The notes under the pieces were generated by a model that saw only the letters and a list, made by a program, of their open reading frames with translations, searched no databases and was not told where the DNA came from. This document shows positions 18,837 to 28,881 of a DNA stretch of 64,000 nt, piece by piece (positions within the stretch are counted from its first letter, which is position 1; the number at the start of each line of letters is the position of its first letter). The translations under genes and the position numbers were made by a program. This DNA is from Mycobacteroides saopaulense. GTDB lineage: Bacteria; Actinomycetota; Actinomycetes; Mycobacteriales; Mycobacteriaceae. The stretch spans positions 2,294,001 to 2,358,000 of the forward strand of contig NZ_CP010271.1 of NCBI RefSeq assembly GCF_001456355.1, in the 5' to 3' direction.

Positions 18837-21791
18837 CTAGACCGGCGTGACAACCTTCCTGGTCCGCGGTTTGGCGGGCGCCTTTGCCGCGCTCTTTGTC
18901 GGTGCCTTCGCCGGGGTCTTGCCGTTCCGAACGGGCTTGGGCAACAGGTCCACCAGGAACTCGCCGGTGTGGCTTCCTGCCGTCCGCGAGACGGCTTCCG
19001 GCGCGCCCTGCGCAACCACAGAGCCACCGCCCGATCCCCCTTCGGGGCCCATGTCGATGATCCAGTCCGATGTCTTGATCACGTCGAGGTTGTGCTCGAT
19101 GACGATGACCGTGTTGCCCTTGTCCACCAGTCCGTTGATGACGGTGAGCAGCTTACGAATGTCCTCGAAATGCAGACCGGTGGTGGGCTCGTCCAGGATG
19201 TACACGGTTTTGCCTGTCGACCGCTTCTGCAGTTCGGCGGCCAGCTTGACGCGCTGCGCCTCACCGCCGGAGAGGGTCGGCGCGGGCTGGCCCAGCCGTA
19301 CGTAACCCAGACCGACCTCGACCAGGGTGTTCAGATACCGATGGATCGAGGTGATGGGCTCGAAGAACTCGGCGGCCTCCTCGATGGGCATGTCGAGTAC
19401 CTGAGCGATGGTCTTGCCCTTGTAGTGGACCTCGAGCGTTTCCCGGTTGTACCGCGCACCGTGGCACACCTCGCAGGGCACGTACACATCCGGCAGGAAA
19501 TTCATCTCGATCTTGATGGTGCCGTCGCCCGTGCACGCCTCGCAGCGGCCGCCCTTGACATTGAAGGAGAACCGCCCCGGCTGATAGCCGCGCACCTTGG
19601 CCTCGGTGGTCGCCGCGAACAGCGTGCGAATCTTGTCGAAGACGCCGGTATAGGTCGCCGGATTGGAGCGCGGTGTGCGCCCGATCGGCGACTGGTCCAC
19701 TCGCACCAGCTTGTCGACCTGGTCCAGTCCGGTCACGCGGGTGTGGCGACCGGGCACCTGACGTGCGCCGTTGAGCTTGTTGGCGAGCACAGTGGCGAGG
19801 ATGTCGTTGACCAGCGTCGACTTGCCCGAGCCCGAAACTCCGGTGACCGAGGTCAGCACTCCGAGGGGGAAGGAGACGTCGATGTCCTTGAGGTTGTGCT
19901 CGCGCGCACCCACCACGGTGACCTGCCGTTTGGGGTCGATCGGCCGGCGCATCAACGGCAGCGGAATGCTCTCTGCCCCAGACAGATACGAACCGGTGAC
20001 GGAGTTCTTGTTTTTCAGGAGTTCGGCGTAGGTGCCGCTGTGCACCACCTGACCGCCGTGCTCGCCCGCGGCAGGGCCGATGTCGACGACCCAGTCGGCA
20101 TGCCTGATGGTGTCCTCGTCATGCTCGACGACGATCAATGTGTTACCGAGATCCCTGAGCCGCGTGAGTGTTTCGATGAGGCGCCGGTTATCGCGCTGGT
20201 GCAGGCCGATCGACGGCTCGTCGAGAACATAGAGCACCCCGACCAGCCCGGAGCCGATCTGAGTCGCCAGCCGGATGCGCTGCGCCTCACCGCCGGACAA
20301 TGTGCCGGCCGCGCGCGCCAGCGACAAGTACTGCAGGCCGACATCCAGCAGGAATCCCAGCCGGAACTGGACCTCCTTGAGTACCTGACCGGCGATGGCC
20401 TGCTCGCGATGACCGAGCGTCAGGGCATTGAGGAACTGTGCGCAGTCGGCGATCGACAGATCGCAGACCTGCGCGATCGATTTGGTGCCGTACTCCCCCG
20501 CGGTGAGAGTGACGGAAAGGATTTCCGGCTTCAGGCGGGTGCCATTGCACTCGGGGCAGGGAATGTCCCGCATGAAGCCCTCGTAGCGTTCCTTGGCCCA
20601 CTCGGACTCGGTCTGCTCCATGCGGCGCTGCAGAAAGGCCAGCACGCCTTCGAATTCGGCGTAGTACGACCGGGTACGGCCGTAACGGTTCTTGTACCTG
20701 ACGTGAACCTGCTCGGAAGAGCCGTCCAGGATCGCCTTCTTGGCGGCCGCCGGAAGCTTCTTCCACGGGGTGTCCACGTCGAATCCGAGGGCGTCGCCCA
20801 GTCCGGCCATGAGCCGCACGAAGTAGTCTGCGTTCTGGCCCATCGACCAGGGCGCGATGGCACCCTCGGCAAGGGTCATGTCCGGATCGGGGACCACCAG
20901 GTCGGGATCGACTTCCTTCTTGATGCCCAGACCGGTGCACTCCGGGCAGGCCCCATAAGGCGAGTTGAACGAAAAAGAACGCGGCTCAAGATCATCCACG
21001 GCCAGCGGGTGGCCGTTGGGGCACGCGAGTTTCTCGGAGAACCTGCGCTCCCGCTCCGGAGAATCCTCGTCGGCGTCGACGAATTCGAGAACCACGATTC
21101 CGTCGGCGAGGCGCAGTGCGGTCTCCACCGAGTCGGTGAGGCGTTGCTTGGAGCTTGCCTTGACCGAGAGACGGTCGATGACCACCTCGATATCGTGCTT
21201 CTCCTGCTTCTTGAGCTTGGGAGGTTCGGTGAGCGAATGGACCACGCCATCCACCCGAATACGGCTGTAGCCCTGCGAGTTCAGCTGCTCGAACAGGTCG
21301 ACGAACTCACCCTTGCGGGTGCGCACCACAGGAGCCAGCACCTGGAATCGCAGGCCTTCCTCCATGTCCAGCACCTGGTCGACGATCTGCTGGGGTGTTT
21401 GCTTGGCGATTTTCTCCCCGCACACCGGGCAATGCGGTGTGCCGGCCCGGGCATACAGCAGACGCAGGTAGTCGTAGACCTCGGTGATGGTGCCCACCGT
21501 CGACCGGGGGTTACGGTTGGTCGACTTCTGGTCGATCGACACGGCGGGCGAGAGTCCCTCGATGAAGTCGACGTCGGGCTTGTCCATCTGGCCAAGAAAC
21601 TGGCGCGCGTACGCGGACAGTGACTCGACGTAGCGACGTTGGCCCTCGGCGAAGATGGTGTCGAAGGCCAGGCTCGACTTTCCAGAACCGGACAGGCCCG
21701 TAAAGACGATGAGGCTGTCTCGGGGTAGGTCAAGGTCGATACCGCGCAGGTTGTGCTCACGCGCGCCCCGCACGATTAGACGGTCGGCCAC
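18837..21791 (-). CDS. uvrA: UvrABC system protein A
   Basis: This 984-residue damage-recognition ATPase of nucleotide excision repair has two ABC modules: Walker [15 protein letters not shown] and [14 protein letters not shown], and signatures [11 protein letters not shown] and [11 protein letters not shown]. Zinc-binding CPVC, CPEC and CEAC/CEVC sites are present. A basic Ala/Lys-rich C-terminal tail is seen, as in mycobacterial UvrA. GTG 21791 is chosen over an upstream ATG because it follows AGGAGA and starts [19 protein letters not shown]-damage promoter lies about 100 bp upstream. Confidence 0.97.
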   Translation of the reverse strand: MADRLIVRGAREHNLRGIDLDLPRDSLIVFTGLSGSGKSSLAFDTIFAEGQRRYVESLSAYARQFLGQMDKPDVDFIEGLSPAVSIDQKSTNRNPRSTVGTITEVYDYLRLLYARAGTPHCPVCGEKIAKQTPQQIVDQVLDMEEGLRFQVLAPVVRTRKGEFVDLFEQLNSQGYSRIRVDGVVHSLTEPPKLKKQEKHDIEVVIDRLSVKASSKQRLTDSVETALRLADGIVVLEFVDADEDSPERERRFSEKLACPNGHPLAVDDLEPRSFSFNSPYGACPECTGLGIKKEVDPDLVVPDPDMTLAEGAIAPWSMGQNADYFVRLMAGLGDALGFDVDTPWKKLPAAAKKAILDGSSEQVHVRYKNRYGRTRSYYAEFEGVLAFLQRRMEQTESEWAKERYEGFMRDIPCPECNGTRLKPEILSVTLTAGEYGTKSIAQVCDLSIADCAQFLNALTLGHREQAIAGQVLKEVQFRLGFLLDVGLQYLSLARAAGTLSGGEAQRIRLATQIGSGLVGVLYVLDEPSIGLHQRDNRRLIETLTRLRDLGNTLIVVEHDEDTIRHADWVVDIGPAAGEHGGQVVHSGTYAELLKNKNSVTGSYLSGAESIPLPLMRRPIDPKRQVTVVGAREHNLKDIDVSFPLGVLTSVTGVSGSGKSTLVNDILATVLANKLNGARQVPGRHTRVTGLDQVDKLVRVDQSPIGRTPRSNPATYTGVFDKIRTLFAATTEAKVRGYQPGRFSFNVKGGRCEACTGDGTIKIEMNFLPDVYVPCEVCHGARYNRETLEVHYKGKTIAQVLDMPIEEAAEFFEPITSIHRYLNTLVEVGLGYVRLGQPAPTLSGGEAQRVKLAAELQKRSTGKTVYILDEPTTGLHFEDIRKLLTVINGLVDKGNTVIVIEHNLDVIKTSDWIIDMGPEGGSGGGSVVAQGAPEAVSRTAGSHTGEFLVDLLPKPVRNGKTPAKAPTKSAAKAPAKPRTRKVVTPV

Positions 21792-21884
21792 CTGTCTCCT
21801 TCCACACTGCCCATGCAGGTGTTTTCGCATAGCTCAGCGGCTGTGGTCCCACGCGGAATCCAGCACGACTGAGTCGTCGACTCC

Positions 21885-21907
21885 ATGCTAGGACGAGGCA
21901 CCGACAA
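21885..21907 (-). promoter_or_regulatory. RecA-NDp/PafBC-type DNA-damage promoter of uvrA
   Basis: The minus strand reads TTGTCGGTG, 8 nt, then TAGCAT. This matches every position of the LexA-independent mycobacterial damage promoter TTGTCRGTG-N8-TANNNT. Transcription would start near 21878, giving a leader of about 88 nt. A 13-bp dyad, GAGTCG-T-CGACTC (21871-21883), lies over the predicted start point and could bind a regulator. Confidence 0.85.
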
Positions 21908-21941
21908 CCTTCGCGGCACTGGGGGCCACTACGGTTGCAGC

Positions 21942-22619
21942 ATGACCTCCATCACCATCGACGACGACTACTCCGGCCACATCGAGCCCGGCTCCGGCGT
22001 GGCACGTCGCACCGTGGACGGCGCGGCCATCATCAAGGCCTCCGTGGGCCCGATGGACAACAACGCGTACATCGTGACATGCACGAACACCGGCAAGTCG
22101 CTGCTGATCGACGCGGCCAACGACGCCGAGCGATTGGCCACCCTGCTGGACGAGAACGCCCCGAACATCGAGCTGATCGTGACCACGCATCAGCATTTCG
22201 ACCACTGGCAGGCCCTGGAAGCAATCGTCGGAAAGACACAATCCCCCAGCGCCGCACATGATTTGGATGCCGGACCACTGCCGGTCCCGCCGACCACACT
22301 GCTGGCCGGAGGCGACAGCTTCGATATCGGTGATCTGCACTTCGACGTGATCCACCTGCGCGGACACACGCCGGGTTCGGTGGCGCTGGCATTCACCGCA
22401 GGCGATGTGACCCACCTGTTCACCGGAGACTCGCTGTTTCCCGGTGGCGTCGGGAGGACTTCCGGTCCCGAGGACTTCAATCAGCTGTTGGACGACGTCA
22501 GCGACCGGCTGTTCGGCGCGTACCCCGATTCCACGATCGTGTACCCGGGGCACGGTGACGACACCACCCTGGGCGCCGAGCGCGGTTCGCTCGGTGAATG
22601 GCGCGAACGAGGCTGGTGA
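21942..22619 (+). CDS. Metallo-beta-lactamase-fold hydrolase (Rv1637c-like)
   Basis: This 225-residue protein resembles the glyoxalase II group. The metal motif is TTHQHFDHWQAL (HxHxDH), followed by a His in LRGHTPGSVAL, Asp in FTGDSLFPGGVGR, and His in VYPGHGDDTTLG. All metal ligands are present. It may hydrolyse a thioester such as a mycothiol or glyoxal-derived adduct, which is inference. ATG 21942 is preceded by TACGGT and 6 nt, suggesting a leaderless transcript divergent from uvrA. Confidence 0.85.
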   Translation: MTSITIDDDYSGHIEPGSGVARRTVDGAAIIKASVGPMDNNAYIVTCTNTGKSLLIDAANDAERLATLLDENAPNIELIVTTHQHFDHWQALEAIVGKTQSPSAAHDLDAGPLPVPPTTLLAGGDSFDIGDLHFDVIHLRGHTPGSVALAFTAGDVTHLFTGDSLFPGGVGRTSGPEDFNQLLDDVSDRLFGAYPDSTIVYPGHGDDTTLGAERGSLGEWRERGW

Positions 22620-22644
22620 ACGGCCCCGTTCGCGCTAGCCGTGT

Positions 22645-23085
22645 CTAGGTGGTGTGAACAATCAGCACATCGCACTTGGAGCGACGCGCCACATCCGAGG
22701 GGACAGACCCCAGCAGGCGCCCGGCGATGGTGTTGAGACCGACATTGCCGACGACCAGCAGGTCGGCCTTGGAATCCACCACCAGGTCCAGCAGCGCGTC
22801 CACCGGCGCTCCTTCGATCGAGCGCTCTTCGACGCTCGTGGCACCCGCCGCAGCGGCGCGCTCACGGGCGGTGCGCAGGATGTCGTAGACCGGTGCCTTG
22901 CCGGTGACCTTGTACGCGTCCTCTTTGAGTACATCGGCCGAGTGGGGGTTGTTCTCCGGGAAGTACGCGGTCGCGACGATCAGCTTGGCACCGGCGGCGC
23001 CCGCGATGGCTCCAGCGCGGTCGACCGCCCGGTACGACGAATCCGATCCGTCAGTACCGACAACGACAGTGCTGTATGCACTCAT
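22645..23085 (-). CDS. Universal stress protein (Rv1636-like)
   Basis: This 146-residue single-domain USP begins with VVVGTDGSDSSYRAVDRA and ends with the nucleotide-binding GNVGLNTIAGRLLGSVPSDV segment. It is very like M. tuberculosis Rv1636 (TB15.3), which binds cyclic AMP and ATP. The start has a clear GGAGG site. A cyclase gene sits about 17 kb away in this window, but there is no direct link. The gene is convergent with the beta-lactamase-fold gene. Confidence 0.92.
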   Translation of the reverse strand: MSAYSTVVVGTDGSDSSYRAVDRAGAIAGAAGAKLIVATAYFPENNPHSADVLKEDAYKVTGKAPVYDILRTARERAAAAGATSVEERSIEGAPVDALLDLVVDSKADLLVVGNVGLNTIAGRLLGSVPSDVARRSKCDVLIVHTT

Positions 23086-23246
23086 GAAAGGTCCTCCAGT
23101 TCCGTTTGACCAGGCCAGATGAGATTAGCCGGGAAGGGCCCCGGCCATGCGTCATTTGGCCGATTGTGTCGGGCTATGGCCGTGATTTTCCCTTGTCAAG
23201 TGCACGCCCAGGTATGGCGTGCGCCTCAATCTGGATATGAGGACGA

Positions 23247-24692
23247 TCACGCACCGTTGGCATAGAGCTTGACGACTTGATAGAGGAACGCCCGTCCGTC
23301 GTACAGGGATTTCACCTGGATTCGCTCGTCCAGACCGTGCGCGTGCGTCTCTCCCGGCTGGGCGAATATGCCGCTGAGGCCGTACACGGGAGTCTTGCCG
23401 AAGTAGATGGCATCGGTGGCTCCGGTGGACATCGTGGGCACCAACGGCACACCCGGCCACATCGATCCGGCGACGGCCTTGATCGGGTCGACGATTCGCG
23501 GCGACAAGGGCGGGACACTCGCGACGTCGGTGCGGAACGCCTTGGCGGGGGTTACCGAGACTTTCGGGTCGTCGACGGCTTTGATGATCGCCTCCTGCAC
23601 GGCCCCGGCGGAGCCGCCGGGCAGTATTCGGCAGTTCACGTTCGCGGTGGCGCGCTGTGGCAGCGCATTGTTGGCATGCCCGCCTTCGATTTTGGTGGGG
23701 ACGCAGGTGGTGCGCAGCGTGGCGTTGTAGAGCGGATTGCGGGACAGCACCGCTGCCGCGGCCTGATCGTGCGGGTTGGCGACGATCGCCGACATGGCCT
23801 GCCCCACCTCCCCCGGCTGCAGCGGAGCCTGTGCCGTGAAATAGGCCCGGGTGACATCGTTGAGCTGAACCGGGAACGGTGCGGCGGCCAACCGGTTCAA
23901 ACCCGCGCCAAGCGCATTTATGGCGTTGAACGGTCGGGGCTGGCTGCTGTGTCCGCCCTCGTCGGTAACCTCGAGGGTGAAGTCCTGGTAGATCTTCTGG
24001 CCCGCCTGGATCTCGAGCAGGACGGGTTTGTTCTCCTCGTCGAGGTCGCCCCCGGCACCTTCGTTGATGACGAACTCGGCATCGACGAGCTCGGGCCGAT
24101 TCTGTTGCAGCCACTCGGCGCCGTTGACCTGTCCGCCGCCCTCCTCGCCACAGGTGAGCGCGAGCCTGATCGGGCGTTTCGGCACGAAATTCTCCGCGCG
24201 GTACCGGATGAGGTTGTCCACGAAAATGGCGGCCATGGCCTTGTCGTCCTCGGCGCCGCGGGCGTAGAAGTACCCGTTCTCCTCCACGAGCGTGAACGGA
24301 TCACGTTTCCAGTCCTCACGTTTGGCTTCGACCACGTCGATATGCGCCAAGAGCAGAATGGGTTTGGCAGCGGGCTCGGCCCCGGCGAGTGTCGCGACCA
24401 GTCCGCCGTCCTTCGGGTGATCGGGCGGGCTGAACAGCACCACGTCCTTGTCGGCGTACCCAGCGGCCTTGAGGCGATCGGCCATCTTCTGTGCGGCCTC
24501 GGTGCAACTCCCCTGTGATGCCGTCGTGTTGGTCTCGATCAGCTCCCGGTACAGGTCTCTGAAGGCGCTACGGTCGTCGTTGTCGGACGGGGTGGTGGTG
24601 GCCGGCGCGCTGTGGTTCTGCGTCGTACCGCAGGAAGCCAGCGTGAGTACGGCGGCGGCCAGGACAAGAATCCGGTGCATGGTTCCGTTCAT
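23247..24692 (-). CDS. M20-family peptidase-like lipoprotein
   Basis: This 481-residue protein is exported and lipid-anchored: the signal peptide ends in a lipobox LTLASC. The catalytic domain has LLLAHIDVVEA (metal His/Asp), ARGAEDDKAM (bridging Asp), TCGEEGGG (catalytic and metal Glu), INEGAGG, and a late His in GETHAHGLDE. A dimerisation domain lies in the middle. It should cleave a peptide or acyl-amino acid at the cell surface. ATG 24680 (MHRIL) is an equally good start. It lies 13 bp downstream of the MFS gene. Confidence 0.88.
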   Translation of the reverse strand: MNGTMHRILVLAAAVLTLASCGTTQNHSAPATTTPSDNDDRSAFRDLYRELIETNTTASQGSCTEAAQKMADRLKAAGYADKDVVLFSPPDHPKDGGLVATLAGAEPAAKPILLLAHIDVVEAKREDWKRDPFTLVEENGYFYARGAEDDKAMAAIFVDNLIRYRAENFVPKRPIRLALTCGEEGGGQVNGAEWLQQNRPELVDAEFVINEGAGGDLDEENKPVLLEIQAGQKIYQDFTLEVTDEGGHSSQPRPFNAINALGAGLNRLAAAPFPVQLNDVTRAYFTAQAPLQPGEVGQAMSAIVANPHDQAAAAVLSRNPLYNATLRTTCVPTKIEGGHANNALPQRATANVNCRILPGGSAGAVQEAIIKAVDDPKVSVTPAKAFRTDVASVPPLSPRIVDPIKAVAGSMWPGVPLVPTMSTGATDAIYFGKTPVYGLSGIFAQPGETHAHGLDERIQVKSLYDGRAFLYQVVKLYANGA

Positions 24693-24705
24693 ACACCCGT
24701 AAGGG

Positions 24706-26139
24706 TTACACGGGGGCGCTAACCGAGCCCTCCCCTGCCGTATCCGTCACGTCCGTTGTGGGCGGCACACGAAACACTCTGGAGGACACCGCAACACCAC
24801 AAGCCGTCATCGCGGCGAACCCCAGGAACAGCAGAGGGGCGCCGCGGGTGGAGGATCCGCCGAGATTGACGAGCACACCGGCCACCCCGGCGCCGAAGGC
24901 CCCGGCAATCAGCTGCACGGTGCTGATGGCGGCGGCCGCCGTGCTTCCTGCCGGATCTGTGGACACTCCCATCGCCGCGGCCGCCAGATGCGGCCAGGCC
25001 ATGCCGATGCCGGCACCGGTCACGGTGAAACCGAGCACCCATAGCGCGATCTGGACGGCGCCGGCGCCCTCGTGCTGCATGGTGCCCGCGAGGAGCAGCC
25101 CTGCCGCCACCACGAGCGGCGCGAACGCCACCACCCGCATGACGGTCCGCATTTTGGCCGACGCGCTCACCATCTCGCCGGCGGTCCACCCGAATGCCAA
25201 GGAGGCGCCGAGGAATCCGGCCGCCACCGGGGCAAGGTGTCCGAGCCGCTGACCGAAGAAGGGGATGAACGTCTCCACCATCGACGCCGCCGCCAGCACC
25301 GCGATCGTCAGGTAGATCCACTTCAATGGGTTGCGCGCGAAGACCGCTTTGGGCAGGACCGAGGCGGCGGACCGTCGATCGAGCGTGACGAACAGGACCG
25401 TCAGGGCGGCCGCGACGACGATCAACCCCGCCATGGTCGGCAGTTGCGATTGGAGTCCCGCCACCGCCACCAAGCCCGCCGCCAGCGTGATGACCAGCAG
25501 CGAGCGCACCGGAACGCGTTGCAGGGGGCTCTGGGAGCTGGTGCTCTCGGCTGCGGAGAGCACGGCGGGAACCATTGCCGCGATGCCGAGGGTGATCGCC
25601 GTCAGGGACGCAAATGCCCAACGCCACAGCCCGAATTGAGCGAACAATCCGCCTGCCGCCGGACCCACAAAAGTGCCGACACCCCACATGGCCGAGGTGA
25701 GTGCGGAGGCGCGTGTCCATAACCGTTGAGGCAGTGCACTATTGATGACAGCGTAGGCGAGGCCCGCCAGTAGGCCGCCGGCCGCACCCTGCACCGCGCG
25801 TCCGGCGAGCATCACCTCTATTCCACGCGCGGTCGCGCACACCAGGGTGCCCACGGCGAATGCGCCGAACGCGATCAGGTACGCACCGCGTGGACCCGCC
25901 CAGGTGAGTAGCGGACTGACGACGGTGGCGGCGCTCACCGACGCGATGAGATAGATCGTGGTCACCCAGGCGTAGAGACGTTCTCCGCCGATGTCCGCTA
26001 CTGCACTCGGCAACAGGCTGGTGGTGAGGTACACGTTGGTGGCGTATAGCGCCACCCCACCGGCGAGCACCGTGATGATGCCGAGCTGTCTGCCTCCCAA
26101 CAGATCTCGCCAACTGCCCGTCCGCGGTTCCTGCGTCAT
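24706..26139 (-). CDS. MFS drug-efflux transporter (Rv1634-like), SoxR-controlled
   Basis: This 477-residue protein has about 14 hydrophobic segments, as in the DHA2 drug:H+ antiporter group, with YAWVTTIYLIASVSAATVVSP and GRAVQGAAGGLLAGLAYAVI. It resembles M. tuberculosis Rv1634, linked to fluoroquinolone efflux. ATG 26139 is chosen over an in-frame ATG further upstream because TACCGT lies exactly 6 nt before it, and the longer reading would include the promoter. The divergent neighbour is a SoxR-like regulator, so redox-active drugs are likely inducers. Confidence 0.88.
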   Translation of the reverse strand: MTQEPRTGSWRDLLGGRQLGIITVLAGGVALYATNVYLTTSLLPSAVADIGGERLYAWVTTIYLIASVSAATVVSPLLTWAGPRGAYLIAFGAFAVGTLVCATARGIEVMLAGRAVQGAAGGLLAGLAYAVINSALPQRLWTRASALTSAMWGVGTFVGPAAGGLFAQFGLWRWAFASLTAITLGIAAMVPAVLSAAESTSSQSPLQRVPVRSLLVITLAAGLVAVAGLQSQLPTMAGLIVVAAALTVLFVTLDRRSAASVLPKAVFARNPLKWIYLTIAVLAAASMVETFIPFFGQRLGHLAPVAAGFLGASLAFGWTAGEMVSASAKMRTVMRVVAFAPLVVAAGLLLAGTMQHEGAGAVQIALWVLGFTVTGAGIGMAWPHLAAAAMGVSTDPAGSTAAAAISTVQLIAGAFGAGVAGVLVNLGGSSTRGAPLLFLGFAAMTACGVAVSSRVFRVPPTTDVTDTAGEGSVSAPV

Positions 26140-26145
26140 GCGAAC

Positions 26146-26176
26146 ACGGTATGAGCTAAAGTGCACTTTAGATCAA
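26146..26176 (-). promoter_or_regulatory. MerR-type promoter with SoxR dyad
   Basis: On the minus strand TTGATC (-35) and TACCGT (-10) are separated by 19 bp, the overlong spacing of MerR-family-activated promoters. The spacer holds the perfect 16-bp palindrome CTAAAGTGCACTTTAG (26156-26171). The -10 ends 6 nt before the MFS ATG, so the transcript would be leaderless. The dyad also lies upstream of soxR and can autoregulate it. Confidence 0.85.
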
Positions 26177-26203
26177 GGAACCGCGACGGCGGGAGGAGGC
26201 CCG

Positions 26204-26656
26204 ATGAAGGACAAGGCCGAGCTGCTGCCGATCGGCGAGGTGGCCAGGCGCAGCGGAATCGCGGTGTCCGCCGTGCGCTACTACGCCGATATCGGCCTGA
26301 TCCCTGCCGAGCGCACCTCCGGCAACGCGCGGGTCTTTCGCCGTCACGCCTTACGCCGTATCTCCCTGATCCGGGTGGCGACCGGATTCGGCATCCCTCT
26401 CGCGGAGGTCGCCGACGTACTGGCCAGCCTCCCTGCCGATCGGGCGCCCAGTACCCGTGACTGGCAACGGATCTCCCGGCAATGGCATTCACATCTGGAA
26501 GCGCGCAAGAACGCCATCGCCGACATGCAGGACAAGTTGACCGGATGCATCGGCTGTGGATGTCTGTCCATGACGAAATGCATGCTGTTCAACCCCGGTG
26601 ACGTCCTCGCGGATGACGGCGCCACCGGGGCGCGCCTGCTTGCCGATCCCGGCTGA
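26204..26656 (+). CDS. soxR: Redox-sensing MerR-family regulator SoxR
   Basis: This 150-residue regulator has an N-terminal MerR winged helix (LPIGEVARRSGIAVSAVRYYADIGLI), a dimerisation helix, and the iron-sulfur motif CIGCGCLSMTKC near the C terminus. All four Cys ligands of the [2Fe-2S] cluster are present, so it should sense redox-cycling compounds. ATG 26204 has an excellent GGGAGGAGG site. Its stop codon abuts the uvrB stop with no gap. The divergent MFS pump is the evident target. Confidence 0.95.
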   Translation: MKDKAELLPIGEVARRSGIAVSAVRYYADIGLIPAERTSGNARVFRRHALRRISLIRVATGFGIPLAEVADVLASLPADRAPSTRDWQRISRQWHSHLEARKNAIADMQDKLTGCIGCGCLSMTKCMLFNPGDVLADDGATGARLLADPG

Positions 26657-28816
26657 TTACTTCAATCCGGCAGCGTCCATGCCGCGCAATTCTTTTTTGA
26701 GATCGGCGATCTCGTCACGGAACCGGGCGGCGAGCTCAAACTGAAGATCACGTGCGGCCGCCATCATCTGCTCGGTCATGTCCTTGATCAGATCGGCCAG
26801 TTCGGCTCGAGGCATGCTCTTGGTGTCGCGACCCTCGAAGACGCCGGCACTGACCGCGCGACCTGGCTCGCCCTGAGCGCGCCGGCCGCGACTGGAGTTG
26901 CGGCCGGATCCACCCACTGCAACTTCCTCGGTGTCCTCGGCCTCCCGATACACCTGGTCCAGGATGTCGGCGATCTTCTTGCGCAACGGCTGCGGGTCGA
27001 TCCCGTTCGCCTCGTTGTACGCGATCTGCTTGGCACGTCGCCGATCAGTCTCGTCGATAGCCTCTTTCATCGAATCCGTCATGGTGTCGGCATACATATG
27101 CACCTCACCGGACACATTGCGTGCCGCGCGACCGATGGTCTGGATCAGGCTCCTGCTGGAGCGCAGGAAGCCTTCCTTGTCGGCGTCCAGAATGGCCACC
27201 AGTGACACCTCGGGTAGATCCAGGCCTTCGCGCAGCAAGTTGATGCCCACCAGGACGTCGTACTCGCCGAGCCGCAGCTGCCGCAGCAGCTCCACCCGTC
27301 GGAGGGTATCGACCTCCGAATGGAGATAACGCACCCGGATACCCATCTCGAGCAGGTAGTCGGTGAGATCCTCGGCCATCTTCTTGGTCAGCGTCGTCAC
27401 CAGCACACGCTCGTCGGCGTCGGTGCGCTGTCGGATCGAGGCGATGAGATCGTCGATCTGCCCCTTGGTGGGTTTGACGACGACTTTCGGGTCGACCAGA
27501 CCGGTGGGCCGGATGACCTGCTCCACGAACTCGCCGCCGGCGGCACTGCGTTCATAGTTGCCTGGGGTTGCGGACAGGTACACCGTCTGGCCGATGCGTG
27601 AGGCGAACTCCTCCCAGGTGAGCGGCCGGTTGTCGACGGCGGACGGCAGCCGGAACCCGAAGTCCACCAGATTGCGCTTGCGCGACATGTCACCCTCGTA
27701 CATGGCACCGATCTGCGGAACCGTCACATGGGATTCGTCGATCACCAGCAGAAAGTCGTCCGGGAAGTAGTCCAACAGGGTGGCGGGTGGCGTGCCGGCG
27801 CCGCGACCGTCGATATGCCGCGAATAGTTCTCGATGCCTGAGCAGAAGCCCACATTGCGCATCATCTCGATGTCGTAGTTGGTCCGCATCCTCAGCCGTT
27901 GCGCCTCCAGGAGCTTGCCCTGGCCCTCCAATTCAGATAGGCGTTCCTCGAGCTCCTGCTCGACACCCTCGAGTGCCTTCGCCATCCGATCCGGCCCTGC
28001 GACATAGTGCGTGGCCGGGAAGATCCGCAGCGAATTGGTCTGCCGCACAACATCCCCCGTCAGCGGATGCAGATAGTAGAGCGCCTCGACCTCGTGACCG
28101 AAGAACTCGATGCGCACCGCAAGCTCTTCATAGGACGGAATGATCTCGACGGTGTCTCCGCGCACCCGGAAGGTGCCTCGTGTGAACGCCATGTCGTTGC
28201 GGTTGTATTGCATGTCGACCAGCAGCCGCAGCAGCGCATCGCGCGGTACTTCCAAACCCACGTCCAACTGCACCGAACGATCCAGGTAGGACTGCGGGGT
28301 GCCCAGACCGTAGATGCACGAGACCGACGCCACCACGACGACATCCCGACGCGACAGCAGATTGGACGTCGCGGAGTGCCGCAGGCGCTCCACGTCGTCG
28401 TTGATGGAGCTGTCCTTCTCGATGTAGGTATCGGTCTGCGCGATGTATGCTTCCGGCTGGTAGTAGTCGTAGTACGACACGAAGTACTCGACTGCGTTGT
28501 GCGGCAACATTTCCCGAAGCTCATTGGCCAATTGCGCGGCCAGCGTCTTGTTGGGTGCCATGACGAGTGTGGGCCGCTGCAGCCGCTCGATGAGCCAGGC
28601 GGTGGTGGCCGACTTGCCGGTACCGGTGGCACCCAGCAGCACCACGTCCTTCTCCCCCGCCCGAACCCTGCGTTCGAGTTCGGCGATGGCACCCGGCTGG
28701 TCGCCCGCGGGCTCATACTGACTGACGACCTCGAATCGCCCATCGGCACGCAAGACGTCCGTGACCGGGCGGTACTCGGAATGCGCAACGATGGGGTGTT
28801 CTGTTGCGAAAGCCAT
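26657..28816 (-). CDS. uvrB: UvrABC system protein B
   Basis: This 719-residue helicase-like protein verifies damage and loads UvrC. It has Walker [16 protein letters not shown], the damage-probing beta-hairpin [28 protein letters not shown] (DEAD-like box), helicase motif [11 protein letters not shown], and the C-terminal UVR motif ([20 protein letters not shown]). ATG 28816 is supported by a promoter whose -10 ends 6 nt upstream, leaving no room for a leader; an in-frame codon at 28849 lies upstream of that promoter. Confidence 0.97.
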   Translation of the reverse strand: MAFATEHPIVAHSEYRPVTDVLRADGRFEVVSQYEPAGDQPGAIAELERRVRAGEKDVVLLGATGTGKSATTAWLIERLQRPTLVMAPNKTLAAQLANELREMLPHNAVEYFVSYYDYYQPEAYIAQTDTYIEKDSSINDDVERLRHSATSNLLSRRDVVVVASVSCIYGLGTPQSYLDRSVQLDVGLEVPRDALLRLLVDMQYNRNDMAFTRGTFRVRGDTVEIIPSYEELAVRIEFFGHEVEALYYLHPLTGDVVRQTNSLRIFPATHYVAGPDRMAKALEGVEQELEERLSELEGQGKLLEAQRLRMRTNYDIEMMRNVGFCSGIENYSRHIDGRGAGTPPATLLDYFPDDFLLVIDESHVTVPQIGAMYEGDMSRKRNLVDFGFRLPSAVDNRPLTWEEFASRIGQTVYLSATPGNYERSAAGGEFVEQVIRPTGLVDPKVVVKPTKGQIDDLIASIRQRTDADERVLVTTLTKKMAEDLTDYLLEMGIRVRYLHSEVDTLRRVELLRQLRLGEYDVLVGINLLREGLDLPEVSLVAILDADKEGFLRSSRSLIQTIGRAARNVSGEVHMYADTMTDSMKEAIDETDRRRAKQIAYNEANGIDPQPLRKKIADILDQVYREAEDTEEVAVGGSGRNSSRGRRAQGEPGRAVSAGVFEGRDTKSMPRAELADLIKDMTEQMMAAARDLQFELAARFRDEIADLKKELRGMDAAGLK

Positions 28817-28822
28817 GAGCCC

Positions 28823-28845
28823 AGAGTAAGCCGATGGTCCGACAA
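28823..28845 (-). promoter_or_regulatory. DNA-damage-type promoter of uvrB, probably leaderless
   Basis: The minus strand reads TTGTCGGAC, 8 nt, then TACTCT. This fits the RecA-NDp/PafBC motif TTGTCRGTG-N8-TANNNT at seven of nine upstream positions, with exact spacing and -10. The -10 ends 6 nt before the uvrB ATG, so transcription should begin at or next to the start codon. Confidence 0.75.
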
Positions 28846-28881
28846 TCACTCAAGACGACAGGAAGGCGGTGGGAAACCAGC

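Noticed and set aside
18627..21623. 998-codon open frame on the + strand
   Set aside because: It runs antisense to uvrA, has shadow-like composition, and no recognisable domain. High-GC genes commonly produce such frames.
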